Assembly: GCA_028015205.1 (NCBI GenBank)
Contig: CM051514.1
Location: 43,788,150 to 43,852,149 of the forward strand
Direction of reading: 5' to 3'
DNA from: Mytilisepta virgata
Lineage: Eukaryota; Mollusca; Bivalvia; Mytilida; Mytilidae
DNA length: 64,000 bases
Shown: positions 34,575-47,149 of the stretch, piece by piece
Numbering within the stretch: the first letter of the stretch is position 1
Layout of the letters: every line of letters starts with the position of its first letter
Notes under the pieces: model-generated
What the model was told of the DNA's origin: nothing
Databases searched by the model: none
What the model saw: only the letters and a program-made list of their open reading frames with translations
Made by a program: the position numbers and the translations under genes

Positions 34575-35055
34575 TGTGTTGTTAAGTTTAGGTTGGACAT
34601 GTCCTGATGTGCTGAAACTTTTTGTTCCTCTTGTGCTGAAAAGTTTAGGTTTGACATGTCCTGATGTGCTGAACCTATTTGTTACCCTTGTGCTGAAAAG
34701 TTTAGGTTGGTCATTTCCTGAAACTTTTTAGATAGGACATATATTGAGACTATTTGGTCCAACAAGTGCTGCACTCTACATTTTACATGTCCTGATGTGC
34801 TGAACCGTTTTGTTCCTCTTGTGCTGAAAAGTTTAGGTTGGACATGTCCTGAAACTTTTTAGATACGACATATATTGAGACTATTTGGTCCAACAAGTGC
34901 TGAAACTTTTACATTTTACATGTCCTGATGTGCTGAACCGTTTCGTTCCTCTTGTGCTGAAAAGTTTAGGTTGGACATGTCCTGAAACTTTTTAGTTAGG
35001 ACATATATTGAAACTATTTGGTCCAACAAGTGCTGAAACTTTTACATTTTACATG
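34575..35055 (+). repeat. 60/132-bp VNTR (unit 1, three long units)
   Basis: Sub-repeats of about 60 bp (AGGTTGGACATGTCCTGATG, TTGTGCTGAAAAGTTTAGG), then 132-bp units with GACTATTTGGTCCAACAAGT (about 34731, 34862, 34995). Most of it is copied in unit 2 with two long units. Confidence 0.8.
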
Positions 35056-36638
35056 TCCTGAAGTATTGAAACTTTGTTATGAGATCATTTTATTGCAATT
35101 ATCCTCTTGTGCAGAATTTCTTTAGTTTTGACATTTATAAAGGCTTTCAAAAAATCATTTTCAGCTGACAGTTAATTTTCATCATGAAAATTTCTGAAAC
35201 TTTATAGAAATAGACAATTAGTGAACCTACGTTAATAGCTAGGCTTAAATTATTAAATTATTGGTCTGAAACTGTAAAAATGTTGGTTCAAACATGAAAA
35301 TCTCTGAAACTTCATGGAAATAGACAGTGAACCTAAGTTCATAAGTTTACATTATTAAATTATTGGTCTCACTAATGTAAAAATGTTGGTTTGAACATGA
35401 ATTTATGAACCACTGTTTTATCTTTTGACAAAAATATAACTATTATGTTTCATAAAATGCAGTCCAGTAGATTTTTTAACTAATTTCCTTTGTGCATATG
35501 TCAGTGTAAAGTCTAAAATATTTTGCAAAATTATCAGTTTTTAACTTCAGGGTCATATATTGGCAATGGACTATTTTTTTTTTTATCTCTTTCTATTTTG
35601 CATTTTACAAAATTGGTTGAATATTTTTTTTTAATGATTTGAAGTCTCAGGAAATTTCCAGTTTCATCAGATTCTAAAGGTTTAAGCAAATGTTTCTTTT
35701 AGTATACAATAATTTAAATTAAAAAAATTTACAATTACTTTCCATTGAAGGATACTAAGATCTGTACTACACTAATACCTGCACTTTCCCTCCAAACAAT
35801 CCTACACATTTAACAGTTTAAATATAAAAAATATAAATACAAAAATAAAACCCTTTTATAATGTAGGAATATGCAACACAAATGAAATCTAAAATTTTGT
35901 TTAAAAAAAAGAAAAAAGAAAACTACAAAAAAACAACAAAAAATCTTAACAATAAAAACCAAAACAAAGCAATAAATAAAAATAATCAAAATACTCAGCC
36001 CAAAAATATTACTAACATTTATGGAAAGTATTTGTAAAATGCTAAAATGGGAGAAAGACTATAAAACATGGTTTCAAATTTCAATTTTTGTTTCATAATG
36101 ACATTTTACACTGATCTCATAGGTTTGAATATTTAGTTAAGTGTAGTCCATTGTTTAATAAATGACATTTTTTTAACAAAACTCCTCTGAAACTGATTTT
36201 AGACAGAAATATTTTAAAATGAATATTTTTGTCCTCTAATTTTGTCCTTGAAATATTTGATTTTTTTCAAAAGCTTCAAGAAAATCCTTATTTTTATTTA
36301 TTTTCTGGATGAATTTTAATTAAAAAAAAGAAATTAACATTTCATTTTTCCAATTATAATACATTATAGCCTTTGAAACTTTCATGTACAGAAACATGCT
36401 TTGGTCATGTCAGTTGGGCATGTATGACTTGCAGAAAATGATCACATATCTTCTGATGAAGTTCACTGTATTGTAGGTCACTAATTTGTCTAAGGACAAG
36501 GTCACTGTAACTAATTATGACAAATGATTATTTTGTGTAGTTATAAATTTACACCTTATGTTCAATCAGTTTTGGTTATGAGTACTTCTAGTTTCAAAAT
36601 AAGTTTGTTTTTTTGGTCTTCCAAATGTTTCTGTTTTA

Positions 36639-36687
36639 ATACTGCTGATGACAGGTAACTCCTTGAAATGCGTCGTATTTACAGTAT
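36639..36687 (+). ncRNA. Hammerhead ribozyme motif, degenerate (copy 3)
   Basis: Within a 5'-truncated retrozyme fragment (about 36575-36736). ATACTG - CTGATGA - CAGG/CCTT - GAA - ATGC/GTAT - TTA - CAGTAT. Stem I keeps 6 bp with an A-U pair where copies 1 and 2 have G-C. The stem II closing pair is C-U, and two extra bases sit before the cleavage position, so it is probably inactive. Confidence 0.6.
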
Positions 36688-37516
36688 AGTATAAATTAAC
36701 TATATCGAATATTAGTATCTTTGGATTGTTATTTTGCAAAGTTGAATATGGTTCAGTCAAAAAAAAGACGGACAATAGTATAGGAAAATTGTATCAGCAC
36801 CAGTACATTTCTCCAGTGTTCATTTCTATAGCATTTTACATCTAAATCCTTATATATTTATATATTTTTTTTTTATATAAAATTGGTGATTTCTGTTCTG
36901 GGTAAAAAGCACATTCAGTTCAGTTAAATCCTGAAGTGAGGATACATAGTTAAACACAATGACAGGAAAAAGGCAAATTCATGAAGTAGTGGTTTAGGGA
37001 AGTAGAGTCAACATTGGTTCTCAATGTCCCATTTAATCTGGGAAAAAAATTCCATGTGTTCGATTGTCTCAATGATGTTTTAAACCCCATATCTTTATAT
37101 TTTGATAAGATTTGTTGATAATATATGTCATTCGTTGTAATAGAGCACATTACCTCATGTTAAGGGCCTTAGGCATATTGACAGCACACTACATAAGGGA
37201 AAAGACAATTTCATGGGAAAAAGTGGTTTAGGGAAGTTATGTCTACATTTGTATGTGACAAAATTTAATAAACGTTGTTACTATCAATTGTTCTGGGTAA
37301 TTGGGCAGTTCAAGCATACTTTATCCTCTATACAGTCTCTATTATAAGAAATATCATGAAAAATAGTGGTTACGAGAAATTAAGTCAGCATTGATACATG
37401 TACAATTTTGCTTGAAATTTTGTAGAATTATTGAACTCAGGTCAATTTCTAAATCAGTCCTTTATGAAATATTGTAAAGAAACTTAGATTTTATTCATTA
37501 AATCAATTTTAAAAGT

Positions 37517-37756
37517 GGGATCTTGGTGGGTGAGTGCTAGGTAGTTCGTTGTGACTACTGATGATCACTAACCTGTCAGCACTGAGGTCAGTTTGAATCT
37601 CACCTGTGGCAAGTGTGTTCTCAAGGATTGGCAATTTTCCTGCAGAAGGTCAGTGGTTCTGTCCTGAGGTACACTAGCTTCCTCCACCAATAAAACTGGC
37701 TGCCACAAAATAGCCAAATGTGCTGAAAACGGCATAAAACCCCAACTAAACCAAAC
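37517..37756 (+). mobile_element. 240-bp tRNA-derived SINE (unit 1)
   Basis: The head is tRNA-like (GGATCTTGGTGGGTGAGTGC; B-box-like GTTTGAATCTCACC). The 3' part GGCTGCCACAAAATAGCC...GGCATAAAACCCCAAC resembles conserved domains of mollusc SINEs, and the tail is ACCAA-rich. The 13-bp target duplication CAATTTTAAAAGT is at 37504-37516 and 37757-37769. Confidence 0.75.
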
Positions 37757-38277
37757 CAATTTTAAAAGTAGGATTTTTGGTTAATTGTTACGTATTTATT
37801 TGTTGGTGACTATTAGCTTTTTAAAATGACAGGAAATGTTAATTTTTTTTTTCTTTTATTGTTAACTGAATTTATAAAATATTTTACTTGCAAGGTTTTG
37901 CCCAGTATTTCTTAAGATCAGTTAAAATTGTGAAGCCGAACTTTTTTTGATAATTAAGAATGTTGATTTTGGTAACAGTTTTAACATATTTTTAATGCTG
38001 CATATAAAATTGATAATTTAAAAGCACAAGTAACTTACCAGAAATTTGCCCATCTGTTTTTTTCCCTTCTTTTTGAGTACATCAGTTGAATATTTGTTTG
38101 GCTTTTTACAGATATTTACAATTAAAAAAACTGTGTAATGATTGAATTTTATCAATTGGTCATCTGACTTTCATTTGGAAAATTATTTTGCAATTTCATT
38201 TCTGTTTTTTTTGTGATTTTTTTTATTATTATTTTTATTTTTTTATTTTTTCTTTTAGATTTTATTATTTTTTTCTA

Positions 38278-38504
38278 GGTACCTGTGATGTTTCACAGGG
38301 GCTCAACACCCAGAGCTGCCTAGCGCGTCCCCAGGTGGCGGATAGGGGATGCCCTCATTAGAGGGTTGTCAGGTCATAATAAGAAAAGCCTGACCGCGGA
38401 CCATAGTCGGTGACGTGTTTGGAGAAAACCACATGTCCACTCCATGCACACTAAAGATCCCATCAGTAGATTTCAGGCTAAAGCCACTAGAGAGGTTTAA
38501 TTAT
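38278..38504 (+). repeat. GC-richer dispersed-repeat-like block (unit 1 end)
   Basis: GGTACCTGTGATGTTTCACA through GCACACTAAAGATCCCATCA stands out in base composition. The copy in unit 2 continues past the duplication end to about 46560. It resembles a retroelement fragment but shows no frame. Confidence 0.4.
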
Positions 38505-39129
38505 CAGCTTATGGCCAGTATTTTCAAAACTGATAGATAATTTTCTCAGTTCAATCAGAATGGTCAGTTCATAAGAATGTATATTTCTGAAACTTTATAA
38601 AATGCAGTATATGATATTCCATAGTTGTGGGAGGATTAATTGCAAATTATATGCAGTTGTTCAGAGATGAACATAGCTTAACATACAACCATATAGGAGC
38701 TTCATGTTTGAAACCACAAAGCTAATTGGAACAAAACTTGACAATGGTCTTTAGGTAGATCCTCTTTCAGAATTATATCTGATTACCCTATAGCTAGTGC
38801 CTGCTGTCCAAGATTGCTAGAAGAGCCAAATAACATTGGATCCTATCGGAAATTATTTTTAAGATCTTTTTCTTGTCTGAATTTACGAAGTCAATTTGAA
38901 CAAAACTTGGCAGAAAGTCCTCTGTAAGAATTGTATGCGATGACCCCACCATCCAAAATAGTGCCAGATCCAAACATAGTTTAACATAGGATCTTGAGGC
39001 AAAATTCATTGAAAGATCTTATTTGAAACCAGTGAAGAATTTGGCAAAACCAGTGAGCCATGTCCAATGTAATCTCTGTTGATTACAGAAGGTCCATCCT
39101 CTTTCAATATCCATTGTAATCTTTACTGA

Positions 39130-39655
39130 TTTTAGGAGGTAAGTCCATCGTTCGTAAACTGTAGTTTGTTCAAATTTTCCATTGAAACCATATGGGGAAA
39201 GACATTTTTGTCAATTGCTCAGGAACTAATGGGCAGATTGTAACCAAACTTGGTATGAATGATGAATGGAAGGACCTCTACAAACGATGTACCATTGGTT
39301 CTGGTTGGATGAACAACATGGCCGCCACATGCCGTCTTTGATTTTTATTGGCCAATTTAAAAATTCGGGGTTCTCCTCTGAAACTACATTATGAAATGTT
39401 TTGAAACTTTGCAGGATTGATGACAACAAATGGTCCACTTTTGATATTCATATGATCAACCAACAGCTGGAAAAGGACTTTTTTGTCTTTTTATCAGGAA
39501 CTAATGTACCAAAGTTAGCAAGGCATATTCAAATAATCTCTCCTTTTTTTTTGGGTCAAAAGTAAAATATCAAGGTTTCTTTAGCAGCAAATGGCCTAAT
39601 AAAAGCCACATGACTGGTATAGGCTCACCTCCTGAAGAACCTCTTGTTTGATATT
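39130..39655 (+). mobile_element. Family E remnant in duplication unit 2
   Basis: Same content as 31215-31702, with an extra GTTTGTTCAAATTTTCC segment near 39165. Confidence 0.55.
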
Positions 39656-42600
39656 ATTTTTATTTTATTTTATTTTTTTAATAAGAAATAAGAATGGTTT
39701 CATCAAATTAACCATTTAGAATATTAACTTAGTATTTTTGCTTTTTCAACAAAAAACAAAAAATCAAAAAGGAAATAAAAATGAAAAACTGTGTGACTGT
39801 AATAATTTGGCTTATAATCATTATTTCGCATTTGTTTTGATATTTAATTAAATATTTAAAGAAAAATCGTTAAATATGTACAGCAGTAAACAAAAAATTA
39901 ATTTTAAATTTGATAAACATCTTTTGATGTCAGATGATAAGCAGAAAAAAGCTTAATTTATTCAACTTTTTTTAAATTTCTTTTTTCTTCGTGCATACTT
40001 GAGATTTGTGTTTTGATTAAGAGATGCTCAGAATTAAATTAATAATAATTTTGTTAACCCAACACAACACTTGAAAATAATCAGTAACTAATTGGTAAAG
40101 TTATTAAAATCTTAAAATTTATTTGGCTGATATGTAAAGTATTATTTTAAAAATAAAATTGGACATGATTGACCTATAGACTTTTCCCTCCTTGTTGTTA
40201 TGGATACAGTTTGGTTTGATTGGTTGTTATGGAGACACTTTGGTTTGATTGGTTGTTATGAAGACAGTTTGGTTTAGTGATTGATAGTTTTTGTTGTGTT
40301 GGTTTTGTTACCAGAGTTGTTCAGGTATTTGTGTTTCTTGGTTGTCATTCATCCCCTCCCATTCAAAGACAAACTGCAGACATAAAAAGTGACAGATTTT
40401 TAAATAAATTTTTTTTTTAAACTTAAAATTGTTTTTCAGAAATCAGTTTTTTAATTAAAAGTGGTAGTGTTGGTAATTAACAATTATTGTAATTTGATTT
40501 TGGCATCTCTCAATGATAACACTTTGTTCTGGGAAAAATTGATGAAATTATTTTTGAAAATATAATTGTTTGGAAAATTTGATTGTCTTTATTTCAATTG
40601 GTCTTATATATTTTACAATTTTTTTTAGGTATCTGATGAAACCATTTTTTTCCAATCAGTTTTGCAAGTAAAAATATTTTTTGTTTAAATTTTATTTTTT
40701 TTTTTTAAAAATTGAAATTACATTTTAAGGAACGGAGCATAACATTTTTTTTAAAAACCCCTGAAACTACTGAGGGGATTGTAACCAAACTTGGTAGGAA
40801 TGATGTGTGGAAGGAGGTCCTCTACAAACAATCCACTAATTGGACAATTTTCAAAAATCTCTGGAACTACATTATGAAATGTTTAGAAACATTAAGGTTA
40901 TTTTCACAGTTTGCATTTCTTTACCAGCCTTGTGGAGGATAAAGGGAAGGGGCTTACCTTCTGTAATTGGTACAGTTTACATTGGATGTGTGGAAGGGGC
41001 TAACTTTCTCCAATCAATAGAGAGTGCATTCATCGTATGTGGGGAAAAAGCTTACCATCTGTAATCATTGCTCTAGCTTTACTGGACTCATCCTCTGTGC
41101 TGCATGATATCATTCAACTGAAACTGCATGAGGCATAGACTTTCTTTGATAGGGAATAAAACTCACAAAAACCAATTCTGATTTGTTAATCGTGTTTCTA
41201 AATACAAATGCTCTACCATTCATTTTTGGCATACAATAAAAGTTTTTTTTATTTTACTACTAGGGCTTCCACTGCTACTGCAGAACTTCAGGTACATTTG
41301 TATAGATAGATATACATTGTTTTATGGACTCGCATCATACATAGATATTCTTTTTTTTTTTATGTCGCATCTATATATAGAAACATACATGGAGTTACAT
41401 ATACTATGTAAATATAGATATATAATCAAAGACATCTAGATAGATGCATTGTTAAATGATTTCACATCTATATATAGAAATATAGATAGATAAGAATAGA
41501 AAAAGAAAGAGATAGGTGAAGATGCACATCGTTTTGTGACAGTTACATAGATAGAAAAATACATGTAGAGAGATACAAATTTACATTGTTTTATGATGTC
41601 ACATCTATAGATAGAAAAATAGGTATAGATATAGATATATACGTCACATCAAAATATATAAATAAATTTATTATGACGTCAATCTATTTATAGAAATAGA
41701 TAGATATATAAGAAATAATATTTGATGGTTGTTTTTATGTTATTTTACCATAGTATTTTCCAGATTTCCATTGGAGTATCATAGAAGATTATTGACTGTT
41801 ACACGGTGCAGTGAGTTGTTGATTTGATTGATTGATTGTGATTTATCTCCAAGCAGGCAAAAGATTAAAAAAAATGTTAAATGTTGAAATGCATATATAA
41901 CTGCCACTCATTTCAGTAAGGGACAAGACATATTAAAATTTTAGATTCATCTTAAAGAACAATTTGAGATATTCCAGAAAAAAATCGAAATTCTGAGTTA
42001 AAAATGACACACAGAAGATTATTTGAATAGCAATCACTTGTGCAGAAGATTTAAAAGACGGAGATCATTCATACATGCAAACAAAGTAAGGTAACCTTGA
42101 GAAGAAAAAAAAGTGGTTTCTGCAGAAGTTAAAGTAAGACCAAATTATTATGACTTTGCAAGTCACAAGTAGATGATGCATGTAACTTTTCACTTAGTTT
42201 TGCAGGTTTCAGAGAAAGAAAGAAGCCAAAGTTTGGTATATCTTTAGGAGCCTTGCTGATTGAAGAATGGTGAAGTATTTCAACCAAGTAATGTATGTGG
42301 CAGATTTTTTAAGAGTCCAGGTTTTCAACTTTCATCAATATCTAGTTTCATAGATGACACATCTTTACCCCGCATTCTTTTACATCCATGAATTTATCTC
42401 TATCAGCTTATTTTTGCAGAGATGGGCAATGAATTTTTCATTTTTGGGAGAAATTGTGAATATTCATATTTAGATTTTTGGCTCATCTGGCCTATATAAA
42501 ATTATTGTTGTTTCTGAAACTTTTATATTACACATGAGGTGAACCCTTTAGTACCCACACATGCTGATTGTACATGAACTCAGAGCCCTTGATCTCACAT

Positions 42601-42669
42601 GTGCAGAAAGTTTTATGTTGCATAAGAGTTCTGAAACTTCTTAGGCTGGGTACCACATGTGCACAGTAC

Positions 42670-43050
42670 ATACCCAGAAGTACTGAAAGCTGCTCTTGTG
42701 TTGTTAAGTTTAGGTTGGACATGTCCTGATGTGCTGAAACTTTTTGTTTCTCTTGTGCTGAAAAGTTTAGGTTTGACATGTCCTGATGTGCTGAACCTAT
42801 TTGTTCCCCTTGTGCTGAAAAGTTTAGGTTGGACATGTCCTGAAACTTTTTAGATAGGACATATATTGAGACTATTTGGTCCAACAAGTGCTGAAATTTT
42901 ACATTTTACATGTCCTGATCTGCTGAACCGTTTTGTTCCTCTTGTGCTGAAAAGTTTAGGTTGGACATGTCCTGAAACTTTTTAGATAGGACATATATTG
43001 AGACTATTTGGTCCAACAAGTGCTGAAACTTTTACATTTTACATGTCCTG
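42670..43050 (+). repeat. 60/132-bp VNTR (unit 2, two long units)
   Basis: Same words as 34575-35055. Long units begin near 42853 and 42985. Confidence 0.8.
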
Positions 43051-44613
43051 AAGTATTGAAACTTTGCTATGAGATCGTTTTATTGCAATTATCCTCGTGT
43101 GCAGAATTTCTTTAGTTTTGACATTGATAAAGGCTTTCAAAAAATCATTTTCAGCTGACAGTTAATTTTCATCATGAAAATTTCTGAAACTTTATAGAAA
43201 TAGACAATTAGTGAACCTACGTTAATAGCTAGGCTTAAATTATTAAATTATTGGTTTGAAACTAAAAATGTTGGTTCAAACATGAAAATATCTGAAACTT
43301 TATGGAAATAGACAGTGAACCTAAGTTCATAAGTTTACATTATTAAATTATTGGTCTCACTAATGTAAAAATGTTGGTTTGAACATGAATTTATGAACCA
43401 CTGTTTTATCTTTTGACAAAAATATAACTATTATGTTTCATAAAATGCAGTCCAGTAGATTTTTTAACTATAATTTCCTTTGTGCATATGTCAGTGTAAA
43501 GTCTAAAATATTTTGCAAAATTATCAGTTTTTAACTTCAGGGTCATATATTGGCAATGGACTATTTTTTTTATCTCTTTCTATTTTGCATTTTACAAAAT
43601 TGGTTGAATATTTTTTTTAATGATTTGAAGTCTCAGGAAATTTCCAGTTTCATCAGATTCTAAAGGTTTAAGCAAATGTTTCTTTTAGTATACAATAATT
43701 TAAATTAAAAAAATTTACAATTACTTTCCATTGAAGGATACTAAGATCTGTACTACACTAATACCTGCACTTTCCCTCCAAACAATCCTACACATATAAC
43801 AGTTTAAATATAAAAAATATAAATACAAAAATAAAACCCTTTTATAATGTAGGAATATGCAAAACAAATGAAATCTAAAATTTTGTTTAAAAAAAAGAAA
43901 AAAAGAAAACTACAAAAAAACAACAAAAAATCTTAACAATAAAAACCAAAACAAAGCAATAAATAAAAATAATCAAAATACTCAGCCCAAAAATATTACT
44001 AACATTTATGGAAAGTATTTGTAAAATGCTAAAATGGGAGAAAGACTATAAAACATGGTTTCAAATTTCAATTTTTGTTTCATAATGACATTTTACACTG
44101 ATCTCATAGGTTTGAATATTTAGTTAAGTGTTGTCCATTGTTTAATAAATGACATTTTTTTAACAAAACTCCTCTGAAACTGATTTTAGACAGAAATATT
44201 TTAAAATGATTATTTTTGTCCTCTAAAGAAATATTTTATTTTTTTCAAAAGCTTCAAGAAAATCCTTATTTTTATTTATTTTCTGGATGAATTTTAATTA
44301 AAAAAAAAGAAATTAACATTTCATTTTTCCAATTATAATACATTATAGCCTTTGAAACTTTCATGTACAGAAACATGCTTTGGTCATGTCAGTTGGGCAT
44401 GTATGACTTGCAGAAAATGATCACATATCTTCTGATGAAGTTCACTGTATTGTAGGTCACTAATTTGTCTAAGGACAAGGTCACTGTAACTAATTATGAC
44501 AAATGATTATTTTGTGTAGTTATAAACACCTTATGTTCAATCAGTTTTGGTTATGAGTACTTCTAGTTTCAAAATAAGTTTGTTTTTTTGGTCTTCCAAT
44601 TGTTTCTGTTTTA

Positions 44614-44662
44614 ATGCTGCTGATGACAGGTAACTCCTTGAAATGCGTCGTATTTACAGTAT
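44614..44662 (+). ncRNA. Hammerhead ribozyme motif, degenerate (copy 4)
   Basis: Unit 2 counterpart of copy 3. Stem I is ATGCTG against CAGTAT (one G-U). It has the same stem II mismatch and the same two extra bases near the cut site. Confidence 0.6.
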
Positions 44663-45490
44663 AGTATAAATTAACTATATCGAATATTAGTATCTTTGGA
44701 TTGTTATTTTGCAAAGTTGAATATGGTTCAGTCAAAAAAAAGACGGACAATAGTATAGGAAAATTGTATCAGCACCAGTACATTTCTCCAGTGTTCATTT
44801 CTATAGCATTTTACATCTAAATCCTTATATATTTATATTTTTTTTTTTTTTATAAAATTGGTGATTTCTGTTCTGGGTAAAAAGCACATTCAGTTCAGTT
44901 AAATCCTGAAGTGAAGATACATAGTTAAACACAATGACAGGAAAAAGGCAAATTGATGAAATAGTGGTTTAGGGAAGTAGAGTCAACATTGGTTCTCCAT
45001 GTCCCATTTAATCTGGGAAAAAAATTCCACGTGTTCGATTCTCTCAATGATGTTTTAAACCCCATATCTTTATATTTTGATAAGATTTGTTGATAATACA
45101 TGTCATTCGTGGTAATAGAGCACATTACCTCATGTTAAGGGCCTTAGGCATATTGACAGCACACTACATAAGGGAAAAGACAATTTCATGGGAAAAAGTG
45201 GTTTAGGGAAGTTACGTCTACATTTGTATGTGACAAAATTTAATAAACGTTGTTACTATCAATTGTTCTGGGTAATTGGGCAGTTCAAGCATACTTTATC
45301 CTCTATACAGTCTCTATTATAAGAAATATCATGAAAAATAGTGGTTACGAGAAGTTAATCAGCATTAATACATGTACAATTTTGCTTGAAATTTTGTAGA
45401 ATTATTGAACTCAGGTCAATTTCTAAATCAGTCCTTTATGAAATATTGTAAAGAAACTTAGATTTTATTAATTAAATCAATTTTAAAAGT

Positions 45491-45730
45491 GGGATCTTGG
45501 TGGGCGAGTGCTAGGTAGTTCGTTGTGACTACTGATGATCACTAACCTGTCAGCACTGAGGTCAGTTTGAATCTCACCTGTGGCAAGTGTGTTCTCAAGG
45601 ATTGGCAATTTTCCTGCAGAAGGTCAGTGGTTCTGTCCTGAGGTACACTAGCTTCCTCCACCAATAAAACTGGCTGCCACAAAATAGCCAAATGTGCTGA
45701 AAACAGCATAAAACCCCAACTAAACCAAAC
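45491..45730 (+). mobile_element. 240-bp tRNA-derived SINE (unit 2)
   Basis: Duplicate of 37517-37756 with the same 13-bp target duplication (45478-45490 and 45731-45743), so the insertion predates the 8-kb duplication or the allele split. Confidence 0.75.
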
Positions 45731-46244
45731 CAATTTTAAAAGTAGGATTTTTGGTTAATTGTTACGTATTTATTTGTTGGTGACTATTAGCTTTTTAAAA
45801 TGACAGGAAATGTAAATTTTTTTTTCTTTTATTGTTAACTGAATTTATAAAATATATTTTACTTGCAACGTTTTGCCCAGTATTTCTTTAGATCAGTTAA
45901 AATTGTGAAGCCGAACTTTTTTTGATAATTAAGAATGTTGATTATGGGAACAGTTTTAACATATTTTTAATGCTGCATATAAAATTGATAATTTAAAAGC
46001 ACAAGTTACCAGAAATTTGCCCATCTGTTTTTTCCCTTCTTTTTGAGTACATCAGTTGAATATTTGTTTGGCTTTTTACAGATATTTACAATTAAAAAAA
46101 CTGTGTAATGATTGAATTTTAACAATTGGTCATCTGACTTTCATTTAGAAAATTATTTTGCAATTTCATTTCTGTTTTTTTTGTGATTTTTTTTATTATT
46201 TTTATTTTTTTCTTTTTTCTTTTAGATTTTATTATTTTTTTCTA

Positions 46245-46560
46245 GGTACCTGTGATGTTTCACAGGGGCTCAACACCCAGAGCTGCCTAGCGCATCCCCA
46301 GGTGGCGGATAGGGGATGCCCTCTCATTAGAGGGTTGTCAGGTCATAATAAGAAAAGCCTGACCGCGGACCATAGTCGGTGACGTGTTTGGAGAAAACCA
46401 CGTCCACTCCATGCACACTAAAGATCCCATCAGTAGATTTCAGGCTTAAGCCACTACAGAGGTTTAATTATCTGTCTCTACCCAACTACCCTCACATTTC
46501 TGGTCGGAGTCAAAAGATTTTGCTTTTATTTTTGTCCCACCGCAGTTTTTTCATTCCCTA
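46245..46560 (+). repeat. GC-richer dispersed-repeat-like block (unit 2 end)
   Basis: Same block as 38278-38504. It extends through CCACTACAGAGGTTTAATTA to about 46560, crossing the duplication boundary at 46471. Confidence 0.4.
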
Positions 46561-47149
46561 GATAAACATTGCTAAAAGAAGAAAAATCAGCAAATATTTT
46601 TTATAAATCTGCTTTTAAACTACTGAGTGTGAGTTAAGATAAAACTCTGGGTCTGAACCATCAACAGATACGGCCATATGTTACTAAAAGTAGATAATTC
46701 TGTAAAAAAAAAATCTTTAATAATCTACTGTAGAACTTTAATATTGCTAACATTACTCAAAATATAAAAAATCTCGTATGAAACGAAAAAGACAATTGAA
46801 ACCAAAGATGGACAAAATGGTTTGACTAACTGTGTAAGGTAGTCCACTTTAAAAATTGTCTGTTGGTCCAGATACTATCACTGAAAATAGAAAAATATGC
46901 AAATATATATTAATTTTATAAAATTTATAGGGGTAGTTGAGAGCAACCTTTGATGGTGTGGTATTTTTTTTTAAGGTTACAAACTTTTTTTATTTTAATC
47001 CACCTTTTACAATCAGGCTCACATGTACAGGTGATGTATGTGAGTGATAACAATCATAATAATGTCACAATAGTTTAACAATTACAATCTCCAAATTAAA
47101 TATCAACCGTATCAAAATTCTTGTGAAAGTCAATAAATATGAAGCATAA
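46561..47149. other. Unassigned AT-rich stretch
   Basis: No gene or repeat recognised. Confidence 0.35.

Larger units (their letters stand above)
30479..38504 (+). repeat. 8-kb tandem duplication, unit 1
   Basis: From CAGCTTATGGCCAGTATT to GAGAGGTTTAATTAT. Unit 2 follows directly. The whole 8026 bp is matched collinearly, mostly at a few percent divergence by eye, with several indels. It holds a family E remnant (31215-31702), a 29-bp tandem, an ATAGAT-rich tract, a VNTR, a hammerhead fragment and a SINE. Short open frames repeat in both units but look like repeat by-products. No convincing gene. Confidence 0.95.
38505..46471 (+). repeat. 8-kb tandem duplication, unit 2
   Basis: Head-to-tail copy of unit 1, 7967 bp. 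Differences: about 105 bp of unit 1 (30598-30702) is missing near 38617, about 170 bp near 42500-42675 is absent from unit 1, and the 132-bp VNTR has one unit fewer. The junction (AATTAT|CAGCTT) shows at most 1 bp of microhomology with the outer ends. It could be a real duplication or two alleles assembled in series. Confidence 0.95.

Noticed and set aside
37550..37600. CTGATGATCACTAACC as a further hammerhead
   Set aside because: No GAAA box or matching stems follow; it lies within a SINE.
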